Below are positions 35,668 through 43,711 of a DNA stretch of 44,689 bases, one piece after another. Position 1 is the stretch's first letter, and each line of letters begins with the position of its first letter. Below the pieces are notes generated by a model. It ran no database searches, was not told where the DNA came from, and saw only the letters and a list, made by a program, of their open reading frames with translations. A program made the translations under genes and the position numbers. The stretch is from Amycolatopsis sp. MtRt-6 (GTDB taxonomy: Bacteria; Actinomycetota; Actinomycetes; Mycobacteriales; Pseudonocardiaceae), in the NCBI RefSeq assembly GCF_017308975.1, contig NZ_JADWPD010000053.1:1-44689 (forward strand). Reading direction: 5' to 3'.

Positions 35668-36279
35668 TCAAGAACGTGACTGACACCCCGTGGAAGCGAC
35701 CACCGTCCGATTCGGCTGGTGGCCGCTTTCCGGCGTCGGCGCCGTTTCCTTGTCCGGCTCCGGGACGGTTCGCGCCGGGATCACGACGACCGGGCAGCCC
35801 GCCTCGCGCAGGCAGTGCTCGGCGCCGACGGCTTCGATGACCACACCGGCGCTGCTCAGCGGCGGATCCACCGGGTTGCCGGTCCGGTCCACCCAGATCG
35901 TCGACGTTTCGCCCGTGAGCGTGCCCCGGGCGGCGGCCACCTGGCCGACGCGCCGGGTTCCGTCGGCGAGCACCCAGGTCGCGTCGGTGGTTCGACCGCT
36001 GCCGACGACGCCGGCGCGCGAGTTGGCCGCCATGGGCGGTCCGTCGGCGAGCAGGGTCGCGGTGACCCGGGTGCGCTCACCCAGCTGCTGCGCGGACCGC
36101 ACCTGTTGCCGCACGTACGTTTCCGAGCCGAAGCCGGCGGCCACCGGCAGCGCGGCGAGGGCGAGCAGCACCACGAAGACTCCCACGCCGGCCTGGAACC
36201 GGTCCGAAGCCCGCGCGACCGAGCCGCGGCCGGGCAGAATGGTGCGCCACATCCGCATCGGTTTCGACGACGCGCTCAT
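35668..36279 (-). CDS. Rv1733c-like membrane protein with a universal-stress-protein-like tail
   Basis: 203 aa. Residues 8-150 follow the Rv1733c family: MRMWRTILPGRG, one membrane helix (VGVFVVLLALAALPVAAGF), then an extracytoplasmic domain with VTATLLADGPP, TDATWVLADGTRRVGQV and GETSTIWVDRTGNPVDPP. Family members normally end with a second membrane helix. Here the sequence changes to EHCLREAGCPVVVIPA, which looks like the last strand of a universal stress protein, and a charged tail. A deletion fusing two neighbouring DosR-regulon genes would explain this. CGGAGGG lies about 8 bp before the ATG. A DosR-like box lies 65 bp upstream. Rv1733c is a DosR-regulon protein in Mycobacterium tuberculosis; its function is unknown. 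Confidence 0.75.
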   Translation of the reverse strand: MSASSKPMRMWRTILPGRGSVARASDRFQAGVGVFVVLLALAALPVAAGFGSETYVRQQVRSAQQLGERTRVTATLLADGPPMAANSRAGVVGSGRTTDATWVLADGTRRVGQVAAARGTLTGETSTIWVDRTGNPVDPPLSSAGVVIEAVGAEHCLREAGCPVVVIPARTVPEPDKETAPTPESGHQPNRTVVASTGCQSRS

Positions 36280-36344
36280 CCTCCTGGCCCTCCGGTCGGA
36301 AGTCGTTGGTACCGCAAGGATCAGCGATTTCCCAGACCGTTCGA

Positions 36345-36359
36345 AGAGGCCTTGGTCCG
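36345..36359 (-). promoter_or_regulatory. DosR-like box upstream of the Rv1733c-like gene
   Basis: On the minus strand CGGACCAAGGCCTCT, sharing GACN4GNC with the other boxes. It lies 65 bp before the ATG at 36279 in the gap behind the nitroreductase gene. Confidence 0.5.
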
Positions 36360-36373
36360 GCCGTGCCTGAGTC

Positions 36374-37360
36374 TCATTCCGCCGGCACGTCCGACCCGGC
36401 GCGGTGGGTCAGCACGTCCTCGACCGGCCGGCGGCTCGTGAGCCGCGTCGGGTAGCCGTAGCCGATGCGCAGCAGGGTGTGTGGCTGCCCGAGCCCGGCG
36501 AAGAGGCGGTCGAGCGACGCCCGCGTGCGCGGGGTTTCGAACGGCTGCGACAGGAACGACGTCGCCAGGCCTTCCGCGGTCGCGGTCAGCAGCACCCGCT
36601 GCATCGCCATCCCGGCCCGCACCTCCGCGTGCGGCCCCCGGTCACGGGTCAGCACCGCGCCGAGCAACGGCTCTCGCTCGAACTCGCGGGCAGGCAGGTC
36701 CTCGTTCTCGTGCGACGCCCGCAACGAGACGACGCCATGGCCGTGCGGCGGCGGCCCAGACGCGGTTTTCGGGACGCCGTCGGGGCTGTCGGCCTCGCGG
36801 TGCGTCCAGTGGGCGGCTTCCGCCCGGAACGCCGAGTCCTCCGCCTGCAGCGCCTCCGCCTGCCGGACCAGCGACGCCACCGGCGTGTAGCGGCCCGACG
36901 CGTCGAGGTACTCGACCTGGCCGCCTTCCTGCAGCGCCGCGGACTTGAGCGCCGACCGCACCGCGGACGGCACGTCCTTGTCCAGCATCGGGCGCCGGTT
37001 GGTGTGCCGGCGGAACACGGCCTCGGCGAGCTTGCGTTCGGCCGCGGTGGACTTCTGGTTGCCGTCCAGCCGGACCACCGCGATCAGATCGGGCTCGGCC
37101 GGGTCCGGCAACATCCGCACCTGCACCGCGAGCCCGTTGGCCCGCAGGCAGATGACCAGGTTGAACGCGGCGGCACCGCACGCCAGCCGCGCCTCCCGCC
37201 CGTGCGGATCGGCCACGGTGAGCAGGCGCTCGCGGTCCAGCCACACCTCGATCACGTCGTGCTCGACGACGAACCGCCACGGCTGGGTGTTGTGCGGCGA
37301 CGGCGCGCGCACGGCCGAGGCGAGGGCCTGGTCGAACACACCGGGCAGTGGTCGGCTCAT
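36374..37360 (-). CDS. Acg-type nitroreductase family protein (copy 1)
   Basis: 328 aa. Opens with AVRAPSPHNTQPWRF, the signature of Acg/Rv2032-type nitroreductase-like flavoproteins, and continues with DPHGREARLACGAAAFNL, RRHTNRRPM and, near the end, RVLLTATAEGLATSFLSQP with LLRIGYGYP. Acg binds FMN and is thought to sequester flavin rather than reduce substrate, because a lid covers the site; this gene may act likewise. Start is the ATG at 37360 with GGAG 7 bp upstream. A DosR-like box lies 87 bp upstream. Family confident; activity inferred. Confidence 0.88.
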   Translation of the reverse strand: MSRPLPGVFDQALASAVRAPSPHNTQPWRFVVEHDVIEVWLDRERLLTVADPHGREARLACGAAAFNLVICLRANGLAVQVRMLPDPAEPDLIAVVRLDGNQKSTAAERKLAEAVFRRHTNRRPMLDKDVPSAVRSALKSAALQEGGQVEYLDASGRYTPVASLVRQAEALQAEDSAFRAEAAHWTHREADSPDGVPKTASGPPPHGHGVVSLRASHENEDLPAREFEREPLLGAVLTRDRGPHAEVRAGMAMQRVLLTATAEGLATSFLSQPFETPRTRASLDRLFAGLGQPHTLLRIGYGYPTRLTSRRPVEDVLTHRAGSDVPAE

Positions 37361-37447
37361 CGTCGGCTCCGGTCTCCTGGGGAACGAACACACCCAGCAT
37401 CACCGGCGCCGGCGTCCGCCCGCGACAGCCACGCGTCACGAGCCGGA

Positions 37448-37462
37448 GGGACCAAAGACCTT
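37448..37462 (+). promoter_or_regulatory. DosR-like box upstream of nitroreductase copy 1
   Basis: GGGACCAAAGACCTT, matching GGGACN4GNCC. It lies 87 bp upstream of the minus-strand ATG at 37360. Confidence 0.6.
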
Positions 37463-37605
37463 CGCGTGCCCGGGGCTGGGACGGGTTTCGGCCGATCCGT
37501 GCGATGCTCGACCCCGTCACAGCAGGCCACGCCCGGGCGAACGCGTGCGGTCGCCCGGGCCGGCGCCTGCCGAACCGGCGAATTCGCCGGTGGCGCCCAG
37601 TGCGG

Positions 37606-38556
37606 TCACAGCGGGAGCCGTGGTGAGGGCGCCGCCGGACCGGCGGGGTGTCCGTACCGGAAGATCGCCTGCGGCACGCCGGGCAGGGCCAGCTCCGACG
37701 CCAGCCGCGCCCGGAAGCCGGTCAGGTGCAGCGGCTGGGTGATCACCGAACCGACGAGGGCCTTGACCGTCGCGGTCAGCCAGACGCGCTGCAGGGCCGC
37801 GCCGGCGGCGAGGTGGTCGGCGCGGGTATCGGTGTCGGTGCAGACGATCAGGAGGTTTTCCGCGGCCGGCCGGCCGGCGAGCACGACGTCGTCCGGGACC
37901 GGGGTAGCGGTGCGCACGAGGCCGGCCACCGGCAGGGCTTCCGGACTCAGCGCGTCCTCGGGGATGCCGTCACCGACCGCGTTCCCGCCGTGGGTGTGCG
38001 CGGTCCACAGCTCCAGCTCCCGCTGGTAGCCGCGGTCGTCACGGAGCACGCGGGTGGCGAAGCCGAACAGCTCGGCCAGCTTGTCCAGGCGGCCGGGTTC
38101 GACGAGGTGCACGCCGGTGGCCTCGCCGGCCACGGTCACCGCGGCGCGGACGCCGCCGGGCACCCGGCCGGGGAAGAACGCGCGCCGGTGACTGCGGCGC
38201 CGGGGAATGGCGTGGTACAGCGCGAAGTCCCGGGCCGAAGCCGGGCGGGGACGGCCGATCGTCACCGTGGCCACCACATCTCCACCGTCGCGGTACTCGA
38301 CGTGGCAGTCCCGGCCGAGCGCGCGCACGGCGAGTTCGAGGTCGGTGAGCGCGGCACCGCAGGACAGCAGCCGATCGCGGCCGAAGGGGTCGTGGCGGCG
38401 CAGCGCGGTCCTGGGCCGCACCGCGAGGTCGACCTCGGTGCCGCGGACGCGCAGCTGCCACGGCTGGCTGTTGTGCACCGACGGCGCGCGGCTCACGGCT
38501 CGCGCGAGGAACCCGAGCTGCTCGGTGGTCAGTGCGGCCGGTGTGGCGGTGGTCAT
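37606..38556 (-). CDS. Acg-type nitroreductase family protein (copy 2)
   Basis: 316 aa. The N-terminus FLARAVSRAPSVHNSQPWQL carries the same HNxQPW signature as the other two copies, followed by DPFGRDRLLSCGAALTDLEL and IPRRRSHRRAFFP. The C-terminal half has AAGAALQRVWLTATVKALVGSVITQP and AIFRYGHP. Overall identity to copy 1 looks moderate, so this is an old duplication. GGGAGGG lies 7 bp before the ATG. The DosR-like box at 38635 is 78 bp upstream and shared with the divergent universal stress remnant. Likely FMN-binding, role in redox or hypoxia stress. Confidence 0.88.
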   Translation of the reverse strand: MTTATPAALTTEQLGFLARAVSRAPSVHNSQPWQLRVRGTEVDLAVRPRTALRRHDPFGRDRLLSCGAALTDLELAVRALGRDCHVEYRDGGDVVATVTIGRPRPASARDFALYHAIPRRRSHRRAFFPGRVPGGVRAAVTVAGEATGVHLVEPGRLDKLAELFGFATRVLRDDRGYQRELELWTAHTHGGNAVGDGIPEDALSPEALPVAGLVRTATPVPDDVVLAGRPAAENLLIVCTDTDTRADHLAAGAALQRVWLTATVKALVGSVITQPLHLTGFRARLASELALPGVPQAIFRYGHPAGPAAPSPRLPL

Positions 38557-38634
38557 CGCGATCCCTCCCGTCGCGGAGCCGGACGCTCCGCCGGTTCATG
38601 GTCGCCGCGGCGACATGACCGGCACCGGAGCACA

Positions 38635-38649
38635 ACGGCCCTCGGTCCG
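38635..38649 (-). promoter_or_regulatory. DosR-like box between nitroreductase copy 2 and the USP remnant
   Basis: Minus strand CGGACCGAGGGCCGT, with GACN4GNCC conserved. It lies 78 bp from the nitroreductase start (38556) and 76 bp from the ATG at 38726, so it could serve both divergent genes. Confidence 0.5.
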
Positions 38650-38725
38650 GCGGAATTCGTCCCCTACCGACGCACGCCTGCCACGCCGCACGATCGAGAC
38701 AAGACCGGAGGAAAGAAGGCAGGTC

Positions 38726-39106
38726 ATGGATTCACCCGCTGGCACGCCGGCGACACGGTCCGCGCGATCCTCGTCCGGCCGCGCGACACGCTCCTGCCCG
38801 GGACGTCGTTCGCGATCCAGCCCCACGGTCGCGTGCCGGAGGCCGGCTACTCGCTGGACGAGCACGTCGCCCACCTGGCTATCGACACCGCGGCCCAGCT
38901 GGAGACCCGCACGGTGCACGGCGACCCCGCGACCGAACTGGTCACCGCGTCGGCGGACGCGGACCTGCTCGTCCTCGGCACCCACCGCGGCGGTGCGCTG
39001 ACGGGCCTGGTGCTCGGCCAGCGTCGGGCGGGAGTGCGTGCGGTACTCGCGGTGCCCGGTCGTGGTCATCACCCCGGAGACCGCCCACCGGCCGGCTCCG
39101 GCCTGA
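38726..39106 (+). pseudogene. Universal stress protein, deleted and frameshifted
   Basis: ATG at 38726 (GGAGG upstream) starts MDSPAGTP, a normal opening for actinobacterial Usp proteins, but the ATP-binding first half is missing. A second frame supplies the C-terminal part: SLDEHVAHLAIDTAAQLETR, TVHGDPATELVTASADADLL and VLGTHRGGALTGLVLG (the GxRG-type ATP loop), and a third frame gives the last strand RYSRCPVVVITPE, ending at 39106. So one internal deletion and at least two frameshifts. Intact family members bind ATP and respond to hypoxia in DosR regulons. Confidence 0.75.
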
Positions 39107-39138
39107 ATCCGGGGCACCGCCGGTTCTGAGGTGCGTGG

Positions 39139-39876
39139 TTATCCCGCGTTCCTTCGCTTCGGCGTGGCGAGGCCGATCAGCAGCAGTCCTTGCGGGATGC
39201 CGGGTAGCAGCGATTCTTCGACGTACCGGGCCCGTTCCGCGGGCGTTTGGACCGGCAGCGGAATCTCGTGGGAAGCGAAGCCGCGGACCGCCGCGGCCAG
39301 GCGGGTCGCGTGCAGGGCGGCACCGGCCAGGACCTGGTGGCGGCGGCTGTCGCCGGGGGTGGTGACCAGCAGGGACGACTGGCCGGTGAGGTCCGCCCCG
39401 AGCTGCGTCAGCGTCGGTGCCCACTCCGGGCGCACGATCCGGACGTCGGTCTCCGGCCAGAAGCCTGTACCGGCCAGCGCGTCCAGCACGGCCAGGCTGA
39501 CCGGCCGCCACGGCTTGCCCTGGCCGGGCTCGCCCAGCTTGCCCAGCGCCGCGTACCGCGCCCATTCGCCGCTGGACGGACCACGCGGGCCGGCGACCCG
39601 GACGACCGCCACGACGTCGGGGCGGGCCGGGTCGTCCGGGAAGGCCACCACCGGCTCGCGACCCAGCACCCGCACGACGGTCCAGACCGTCGACAGGGCC
39701 GCACCGCATCCGAGCGACGCGGCCCTCCCGGCTCGCTCGCGGCGGGCGGAAGGCTCGGTCAGGGCGATCTCGTCCGGCCGGACCTCCGCGACGCACCGGT
39801 TCGGGCCGAGCCGCACCAGAGCGTCGCCGAGGACGGCACGCGACGAGCGGTCCCACCGGAACGCAGGCGAAATCAT
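39139..39876 (-). CDS. Acg-type nitroreductase-like protein, short (copy 3)
   Basis: 245 aa, shorter than copies 1 and 2 (328 and 316). The N-terminal HNxQPW signature is absent: it starts MISPAFRWDRSSRAVLGDAL and joins the family at ERAGRAASLGCGAALSTVWT. The rest aligns in pattern: WPETDVRIVRPEW, HQVLAGAALHATRLAAAVRG, ending LPGIPQGLLLIGLATP. The start overlaps the stop of the upstream 111-aa gene as ATGA. Lacking the flavin-phosphate segment of the family, it may be a non-flavin paralogue or a trimmed relic; the remaining frame is intact. Confidence 0.7.
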   Translation of the reverse strand: MISPAFRWDRSSRAVLGDALVRLGPNRCVAEVRPDEIALTEPSARRERAGRAASLGCGAALSTVWTVVRVLGREPVVAFPDDPARPDVVAVVRVAGPRGPSSGEWARYAALGKLGEPGQGKPWRPVSLAVLDALAGTGFWPETDVRIVRPEWAPTLTQLGADLTGQSSLLVTTPGDSRRHQVLAGAALHATRLAAAVRGFASHEIPLPVQTPAERARYVEESLLPGIPQGLLLIGLATPKRRNAG

Positions 39877-40208
39877 CCGAGGACGCCGAGTTCTCCCGAC
39901 GCGGCCCGGCAGGTGGCCAGGAGGCCGTCGACGTCGACCACGGTGACGCGGTTCTCCAGACCCGGCGGTACCTCGGCCCGCACGCACACGTCCGGGGACA
40001 CCAGCGCGACGGGCACGTGGTCGCGGACCGCGCAGACGAGGTCGGGCTGGGCGAACGGCTCGTCGAGCGGACAGCGGCCACCCGGCGCCGGCGCGCGGCG
40101 GACCCCGGCGCGGCTGTGGCACCGGCTGACCAGGCAGCCCGCGTCTCGCAGGGGCTGGACGAGGAAGCCGGAGTCGCCGAAGGCGGATTCGGTCAGGAGG
40201 ACGTGCAT
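39873..40208 (-). CDS. Unknown 111-aa protein in the ackA operon
   Basis: I do not recognise the family. It starts MHVLLTESAFGDSG, has an alternating strand-helix look (VPVALVSPDVCV, NRVTVVDVDGLLATC), four Cys and no membrane helix, compatible with a small flavodoxin- or receiver-like Rossmann fold. It begins 4 bp after the ackA stop and its own stop overlaps the next start as ATGA, so it is firmly within an operon ackA / this gene / nitroreductase-like copy 3. Confidence 0.65.
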   Translation of the reverse strand: MHVLLTESAFGDSGFLVQPLRDAGCLVSRCHSRAGVRRAPAPGGRCPLDEPFAQPDLVCAVRDHVPVALVSPDVCVRAEVPPGLENRVTVVDVDGLLATCRAASGELGVLG

Positions 40209-40212
40209 GGGG

Positions 40213-41298
40213 TCACATCGCGGGCACTCGGGCGAGCGCCGCTTCGGCGCCGCGGGCCAGTTCCAGGTCTTCCCGGGGCAGGACGATCAGGGCGGGCACC
40301 GGCGAGTCCGGTGTCGTGACGACCCGGTCGGTTTCGGTGTGCGGGGTGTCCCCGGCCCGCAGACCGAGTACTCCCAGCCGGTCGACGACCGAGGTGATCA
40401 GCCCGGGCTGGTGCTCGGCGACGCCGCCGGTGAAGACCAGCGCGTCCAGCCGCGACAGGCTCATCGCGGCCGCTCCGATCTCGCGGCACAGCCGGTGCCG
40501 GTAGACGTCCAGGGCCACCAAGGCGTCGGCGTCGCCGCGGGTGGCCGCGGCCAGCACGCGCCGCAGATCGCCGTTGGTGCCCGTCATCCCGGCCAGGCCC
40601 GAACGGTGGAACAGCGCGTCGGCCAGCTCGGCCGCGCTCATCGGCGCGGTCTGCATCACGTGCAGCAGCAGGCCCGGGTCGACCGAGCCGGACCGCGTGG
40701 CCATCATGGCGCCTTCGAGCGGGGTGAAGCCCATGCTGGTGTCGACGCCGCGGCCGTCGCGGATGGCCGTCACCGACACCCCGGCCCCGACGTGGGCGCA
40801 AACCAGCTGCAGGTCTTGCGGCGCCTGGCCCAGCAGTTCACCGGTGCGACGCAGCGCGTATTGACATGACAGGCCGTGGAAACCGTAGCGGCGCAACCGG
40901 TTCTGGGCGGTCCACGCCCGCGGCAGCGGATACCGGGCCGCCGCTTCCGGCATCCCGGCATGGAAAGCGGTGTCGAAACAGGCGATGACCGGGACGTCCG
41001 GCAGCAGGCGACGGACCTCGCGGGTCACCGACAGCGACAGCGGCTGGTGGTTCGGTGCCAGTGGCGTGAGCCGTTCGAGGTTCGCCAGCAGGACGTCGTC
41101 GACCCGCGCGGGCGCTTTCTGCGAGCCGCCGTGGACGAAGCGGACGGCGACCGCGTCCACATCGGACCAGCGGCGGACCGCCTGGGCAACCACGCCGGGA
41201 ACGGCCATGTCCCACGCGGCCCAGCCGACCGCCGCACCGCCGGCGACCAGCGACACCTTCATGCTCGACGAGCCCGGGTTCAGGGTCAGGACACGCAC
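40213..41298 (-). CDS. ackA: Acetate kinase
   Basis: 361 aa, slightly short for the family (about 390-400). Starts MRVLTLNPGSSSMKVSL, the first phosphate loop; has VIACFDTAFHAGMP, RRYGFHGLS and GVDTSMGFTPLEGAMMATRSGSVDP, the acetate kinase signatures, and LVFTGGVAEHQP near the C-terminus. The second loop reads HVGAGVS where most have HLGNGAS, a mild deviation. It interconverts acetyl phosphate plus ADP and acetate plus ATP. The GTG start is preceded by GGAGG. The gene starts 15 bp after the GNAT/ATP-grasp remnant and leads a three-gene run. No pta gene is in the window. Acetate overflow for ATP under hypoxia fits the island. Confidence 0.88.
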   Translation of the reverse strand: MRVLTLNPGSSSMKVSLVAGGAAVGWAAWDMAVPGVVAQAVRRWSDVDAVAVRFVHGGSQKAPARVDDVLLANLERLTPLAPNHQPLSLSVTREVRRLLPDVPVIACFDTAFHAGMPEAAARYPLPRAWTAQNRLRRYGFHGLSCQYALRRTGELLGQAPQDLQLVCAHVGAGVSVTAIRDGRGVDTSMGFTPLEGAMMATRSGSVDPGLLLHVMQTAPMSAAELADALFHRSGLAGMTGTNGDLRRVLAAATRGDADALVALDVYRHRLCREIGAAAMSLSRLDALVFTGGVAEHQPGLITSVVDRLGVLGLRAGDTPHTETDRVVTTPDSPVPALIVLPREDLELARGAEAALARVPAM

Positions 41299-41312
41299 GG
41301 TTTCCTCCGGTT

Positions 41313-41663
41313 TCAGTCGCGCAGGCGGCGCAGGAACGGGTCGGCGGACACATCCGGCTCGAACCGGGCGCGGACGTCAAGTGCCACGCAGCCGTCCGAG
41401 CGCACGCGCACCGGGTTGAGGTCCAGCTCGGCCAGCTCCGGCACCAGCTCGGCCAGGCGGCTGACCTTCAGCAGCAGCTCCCGCACCGCCGCCAGTCTGT
41501 CCAAACCGGACGGCCGGGCGCCGAAGAACCGGAAGTAGGTGTCCTGCTCGGTGAGCCTGGTGCGCAGGGCGAGCACCTCGGCGGTGTCGGCCGGGTGCAA
41601 CGGGCGCACCAGCACCACGTCGCCGTCCGCGAGCAGGGCCCGGGAGCCCGCCTCGACGCTCAT
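41313..41663 (-). CDS. GNAT / acyl-CoA synthetase (ADP-forming) fusion protein, internally deleted
   Basis: 116 aa. It opens like the GNAT-acyl-CoA synthetase two-domain proteins of actinobacteria (GDVVLVRPLHPADTAEVLAL, then TYFRFFGARP), then jumps in frame to the very end of an ATP-grasp domain (LLLKVSRLAELVPELAELDLNPV). Intact relatives run to about 800-900 aa, so some 700 aa have been lost in one in-frame deletion; this is a remnant that still has a good ribosome site (GAGGAGA) and reading frame. Any activity is doubtful. A DosR-like box lies 89 bp upstream and ackA follows 14 bp downstream, so its main role may now be as leader of the ackA operon. Confidence 0.7.
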   Translation of the reverse strand: MSVEAGSRALLADGDVVLVRPLHPADTAEVLALRTRLTEQDTYFRFFGARPSGLDRLAAVRELLLKVSRLAELVPELAELDLNPVRVRSDGCVALDVRARFEPDVSADPFLRRLRD

Positions 41664-41752
41664 TGTTTTCTCCTCTCGGCGACGACGGGCGTCGCACCAC
41701 AAGGAGACCTCGGGCACCGGCTGCCGCGACGCGGCCGGACTGCCCGAACTCC

Positions 41753-41767
41753 GAGGACCTTCGTCAC
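41753..41767 (-). promoter_or_regulatory. DosR-like box upstream of the ackA operon
   Basis: Minus strand GTGACGAAGGTCCTC, with GACN4GNCC conserved. It lies 89 bp before the ATG at 41663 and just after the devS-like stop codon. Confidence 0.5.
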
Positions 41768-41793
41768 CGGAACCCGCCGGGTGGGCGCGACCG

Positions 41794-43542
41794 TCAGCCG
41801 ACCGGGGCCGACCACTCCAGTTTCAGGCCGCCCGCCGGGACGGCGTCGACGGAGAACTGCCCGCGCACGACCTCCGCGCGGTCGCCGAGGTTGCCGAGCC
41901 CGCTCGGCGAGACGTCGTCGGGCAATCCCTTGCCGTCGTCGACCACCACGACACGGACCATGTCGTCCTTCACCGCGACCGATACCGACAACGTCGCGGC
42001 TTCGGCGTGCCGGACGGCGTTGCTGACCGCTTCACGGACGACTGCTTCGACGTGCTCGGCCAGCTGGGTGGGCACCGTGTCGAGCGGGCCGGACATGCTC
42101 ACCGTCGGGTGCACCGGGGCGTCGTCGGTCAGCTCGGCGATCGCGTCGTGCAGCCGGTGCCGCAGCCGCTGGCCCGTCTCCCCCGCGACGCCGCCGTGCA
42201 GGTCGAAGATCGCCGTGCGGATCTCCTGCACGATCTCGTGCAGCTGCTCGATGCTGTCCCCGAGCCGCTTCTGCAGCTCCGGCGACTTCGTCCGCCGCTG
42301 CGTGCTCTGCATCGACAACCCCACCGCGAACAGCCGCTGGATGACGTGGTCGTGCAGGTCGCGGGCGATCCGGTCGCGGTCGCCCAGCACGTCCAGCTCG
42401 CGGGCGGCTCGCTGCTGGGCCGCCAGCTGCAGCGCCAGCGCGGCTTGGTCGGCGAAGGAGGCCACCACCGGCAGCTGGGTCGACTCGAACGACGTGGCCC
42501 CGGATTCCCGGATCGCGATGAGCACACCCGTCGTCCGGTCCCCCGCCCGCAGCGGCACGACCAGCGCGGGCCCGAAGCGGTGCTCGCCCAGCCGGAGCTC
42601 GGGAACGCTGCGGGGTGTGCGGTCCCGGAACACCGCGCCCGGCACGCTGCTCTCGAGCTCGATGTGCAGGCCCGACAGCTCCGCGGCCCGGGCGCCGGCG
42701 CTGACGGTCACGGTCAGGTCGTCGACCTCGTCGCCCCAGTCCTCGTCGACGTCGAGGCGCCCCGAGTTGGGCAGGGCGAGCATCGTGACGTCCGAGCCGG
42801 TCAGCTCCAGCGCCCGGCTGGCGATGGTGGTCAACGCCTCGGCCGGGTCGGTGCCGCCCAGCAGCTCGGTGGTCACCTCGCTCGTCGCGGCCAGCCACTG
42901 CTGCCGCACCCGCGCCTGTTCGTACAGGTGGGCATTCTCGATCGCGATCCCCGCCGCCGCGGCCAGCGCCTGCACGACAACCTCGTCGTCGTCGGTGAAC
43001 GGCTCCCCGTTCTTCTTCTCCGTCAGGTACAGCCGGCCGAACACCTCGTCGCGCACCCGCACCGGCACCCCGAGGAACGAATGCATCGGCGGATGGTGGG
43101 CCGGGAAGCCCACCGACGCGGGATGGGACGAGATCTCCTCCATCCGCAGCGGCTTGGCCTCGTCGATGACCACACCCAGCACCCCGTGGCCGGTCGGCAG
43201 GTCACCGATGAGCCGGCGGGTCTCGTCGTCGATGCCGAGGTAGATGAACTCGGCCATGGAACCGTCTTCGGCGAGCACCCCGAGGGCGCCGTACTTGGCC
43301 TCGCCGAGCTCCATCGCGGCCTGCACGATCCGCCGGAGCGTGGTGTCCAGCTCCAGCCCGGAGGCCACGGCCAGGACGGCGTCGAGCAGGCCGTCCATCT
43401 TGTCGCGCGTGCCGATCAGCAGCTCGATCCGGTCCTGCAGGTCGCGCAGCACCTCGCGCAGCCGCAGCCCGGACAGCGTGCCCGCCATCCGCCGCGGACC
43501 GGGGCCGTCCGCCGCCGGATCTCCGAACTCGTCAGCCGACAC
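41794..43542 (-). CDS. devS: DevS/DosS-type GAF sensor histidine kinase
   Basis: 582 aa. Order: linker 1-50, GAF-A about 55-205, GAF-B about 225-375, HisKA_3 dimerisation domain (RDRIARDLHDHVIQRLF, phospho-acceptor His397), HATPase_c with EAVSNAVRHAEA and DDGKGLP. GAF-A has SSHPASVGFPAHHPPMHSFLG; the first His of PAHH falls at residue 149, the position of the heme ligand in mycobacterial DevS, so it probably binds heme and senses O2, NO or CO. No membrane helix. The start is GTG with GGAGG about 10 bp upstream. It lies 169 bp downstream of devR on the same strand. It would phosphorylate DevR. Confidence 0.9.
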   Translation of the reverse strand: MSADEFGDPAADGPGPRRMAGTLSGLRLREVLRDLQDRIELLIGTRDKMDGLLDAVLAVASGLELDTTLRRIVQAAMELGEAKYGALGVLAEDGSMAEFIYLGIDDETRRLIGDLPTGHGVLGVVIDEAKPLRMEEISSHPASVGFPAHHPPMHSFLGVPVRVRDEVFGRLYLTEKKNGEPFTDDDEVVVQALAAAAGIAIENAHLYEQARVRQQWLAATSEVTTELLGGTDPAEALTTIASRALELTGSDVTMLALPNSGRLDVDEDWGDEVDDLTVTVSAGARAAELSGLHIELESSVPGAVFRDRTPRSVPELRLGEHRFGPALVVPLRAGDRTTGVLIAIRESGATSFESTQLPVVASFADQAALALQLAAQQRAARELDVLGDRDRIARDLHDHVIQRLFAVGLSMQSTQRRTKSPELQKRLGDSIEQLHEIVQEIRTAIFDLHGGVAGETGQRLRHRLHDAIAELTDDAPVHPTVSMSGPLDTVPTQLAEHVEAVVREAVSNAVRHAEAATLSVSVAVKDDMVRVVVVDDGKGLPDDVSPSGLGNLGDRAEVVRGQFSVDAVPAGGLKLEWSAPVG

Positions 43543-43560
43543 CCTGTTCCAACCTCCGCG

Positions 43561-43588
43561 TCACCGGTCCCGGCCGCACCGCCGGTGA
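43561..43588. promoter_or_regulatory. Inverted repeat just upstream of devS
   Basis: TCACCGG (43561-43567) pairs with CCGGTGA (43582-43588) across 14 bp, ending 18 bp before the devS start. It lies in the unusually long devR-devS gap and could be a leader hairpin or an operator. No known motif. Confidence 0.3.
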
Positions 43589-43711
43589 GCCACCCGTACG
43601 ACAGTGTGCCCGCCCCCGGCACCGCGGGGAAACCAGGACCTTGCCATCACCTCGATCGGCCTGCTGGACCCCGATCAGGTGAAGTCCGCCGACGGCCGCG
43701 GCCGGAGGGAT

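Noticed and set aside
35657..35683. Tiny plus-strand ORF MKVDQERD with a ribosome-like site
   Set aside because: Eight codons only, overlapping the end of the Rv1733c-like gene; could be a broken gene start but not supportable.
41653..43243. Plus-strand frames opposite the devS-like gene
   Set aside because: Ser/Arg/Pro-rich shadows; the minus strand encodes a full sensor kinase with all expected motifs.
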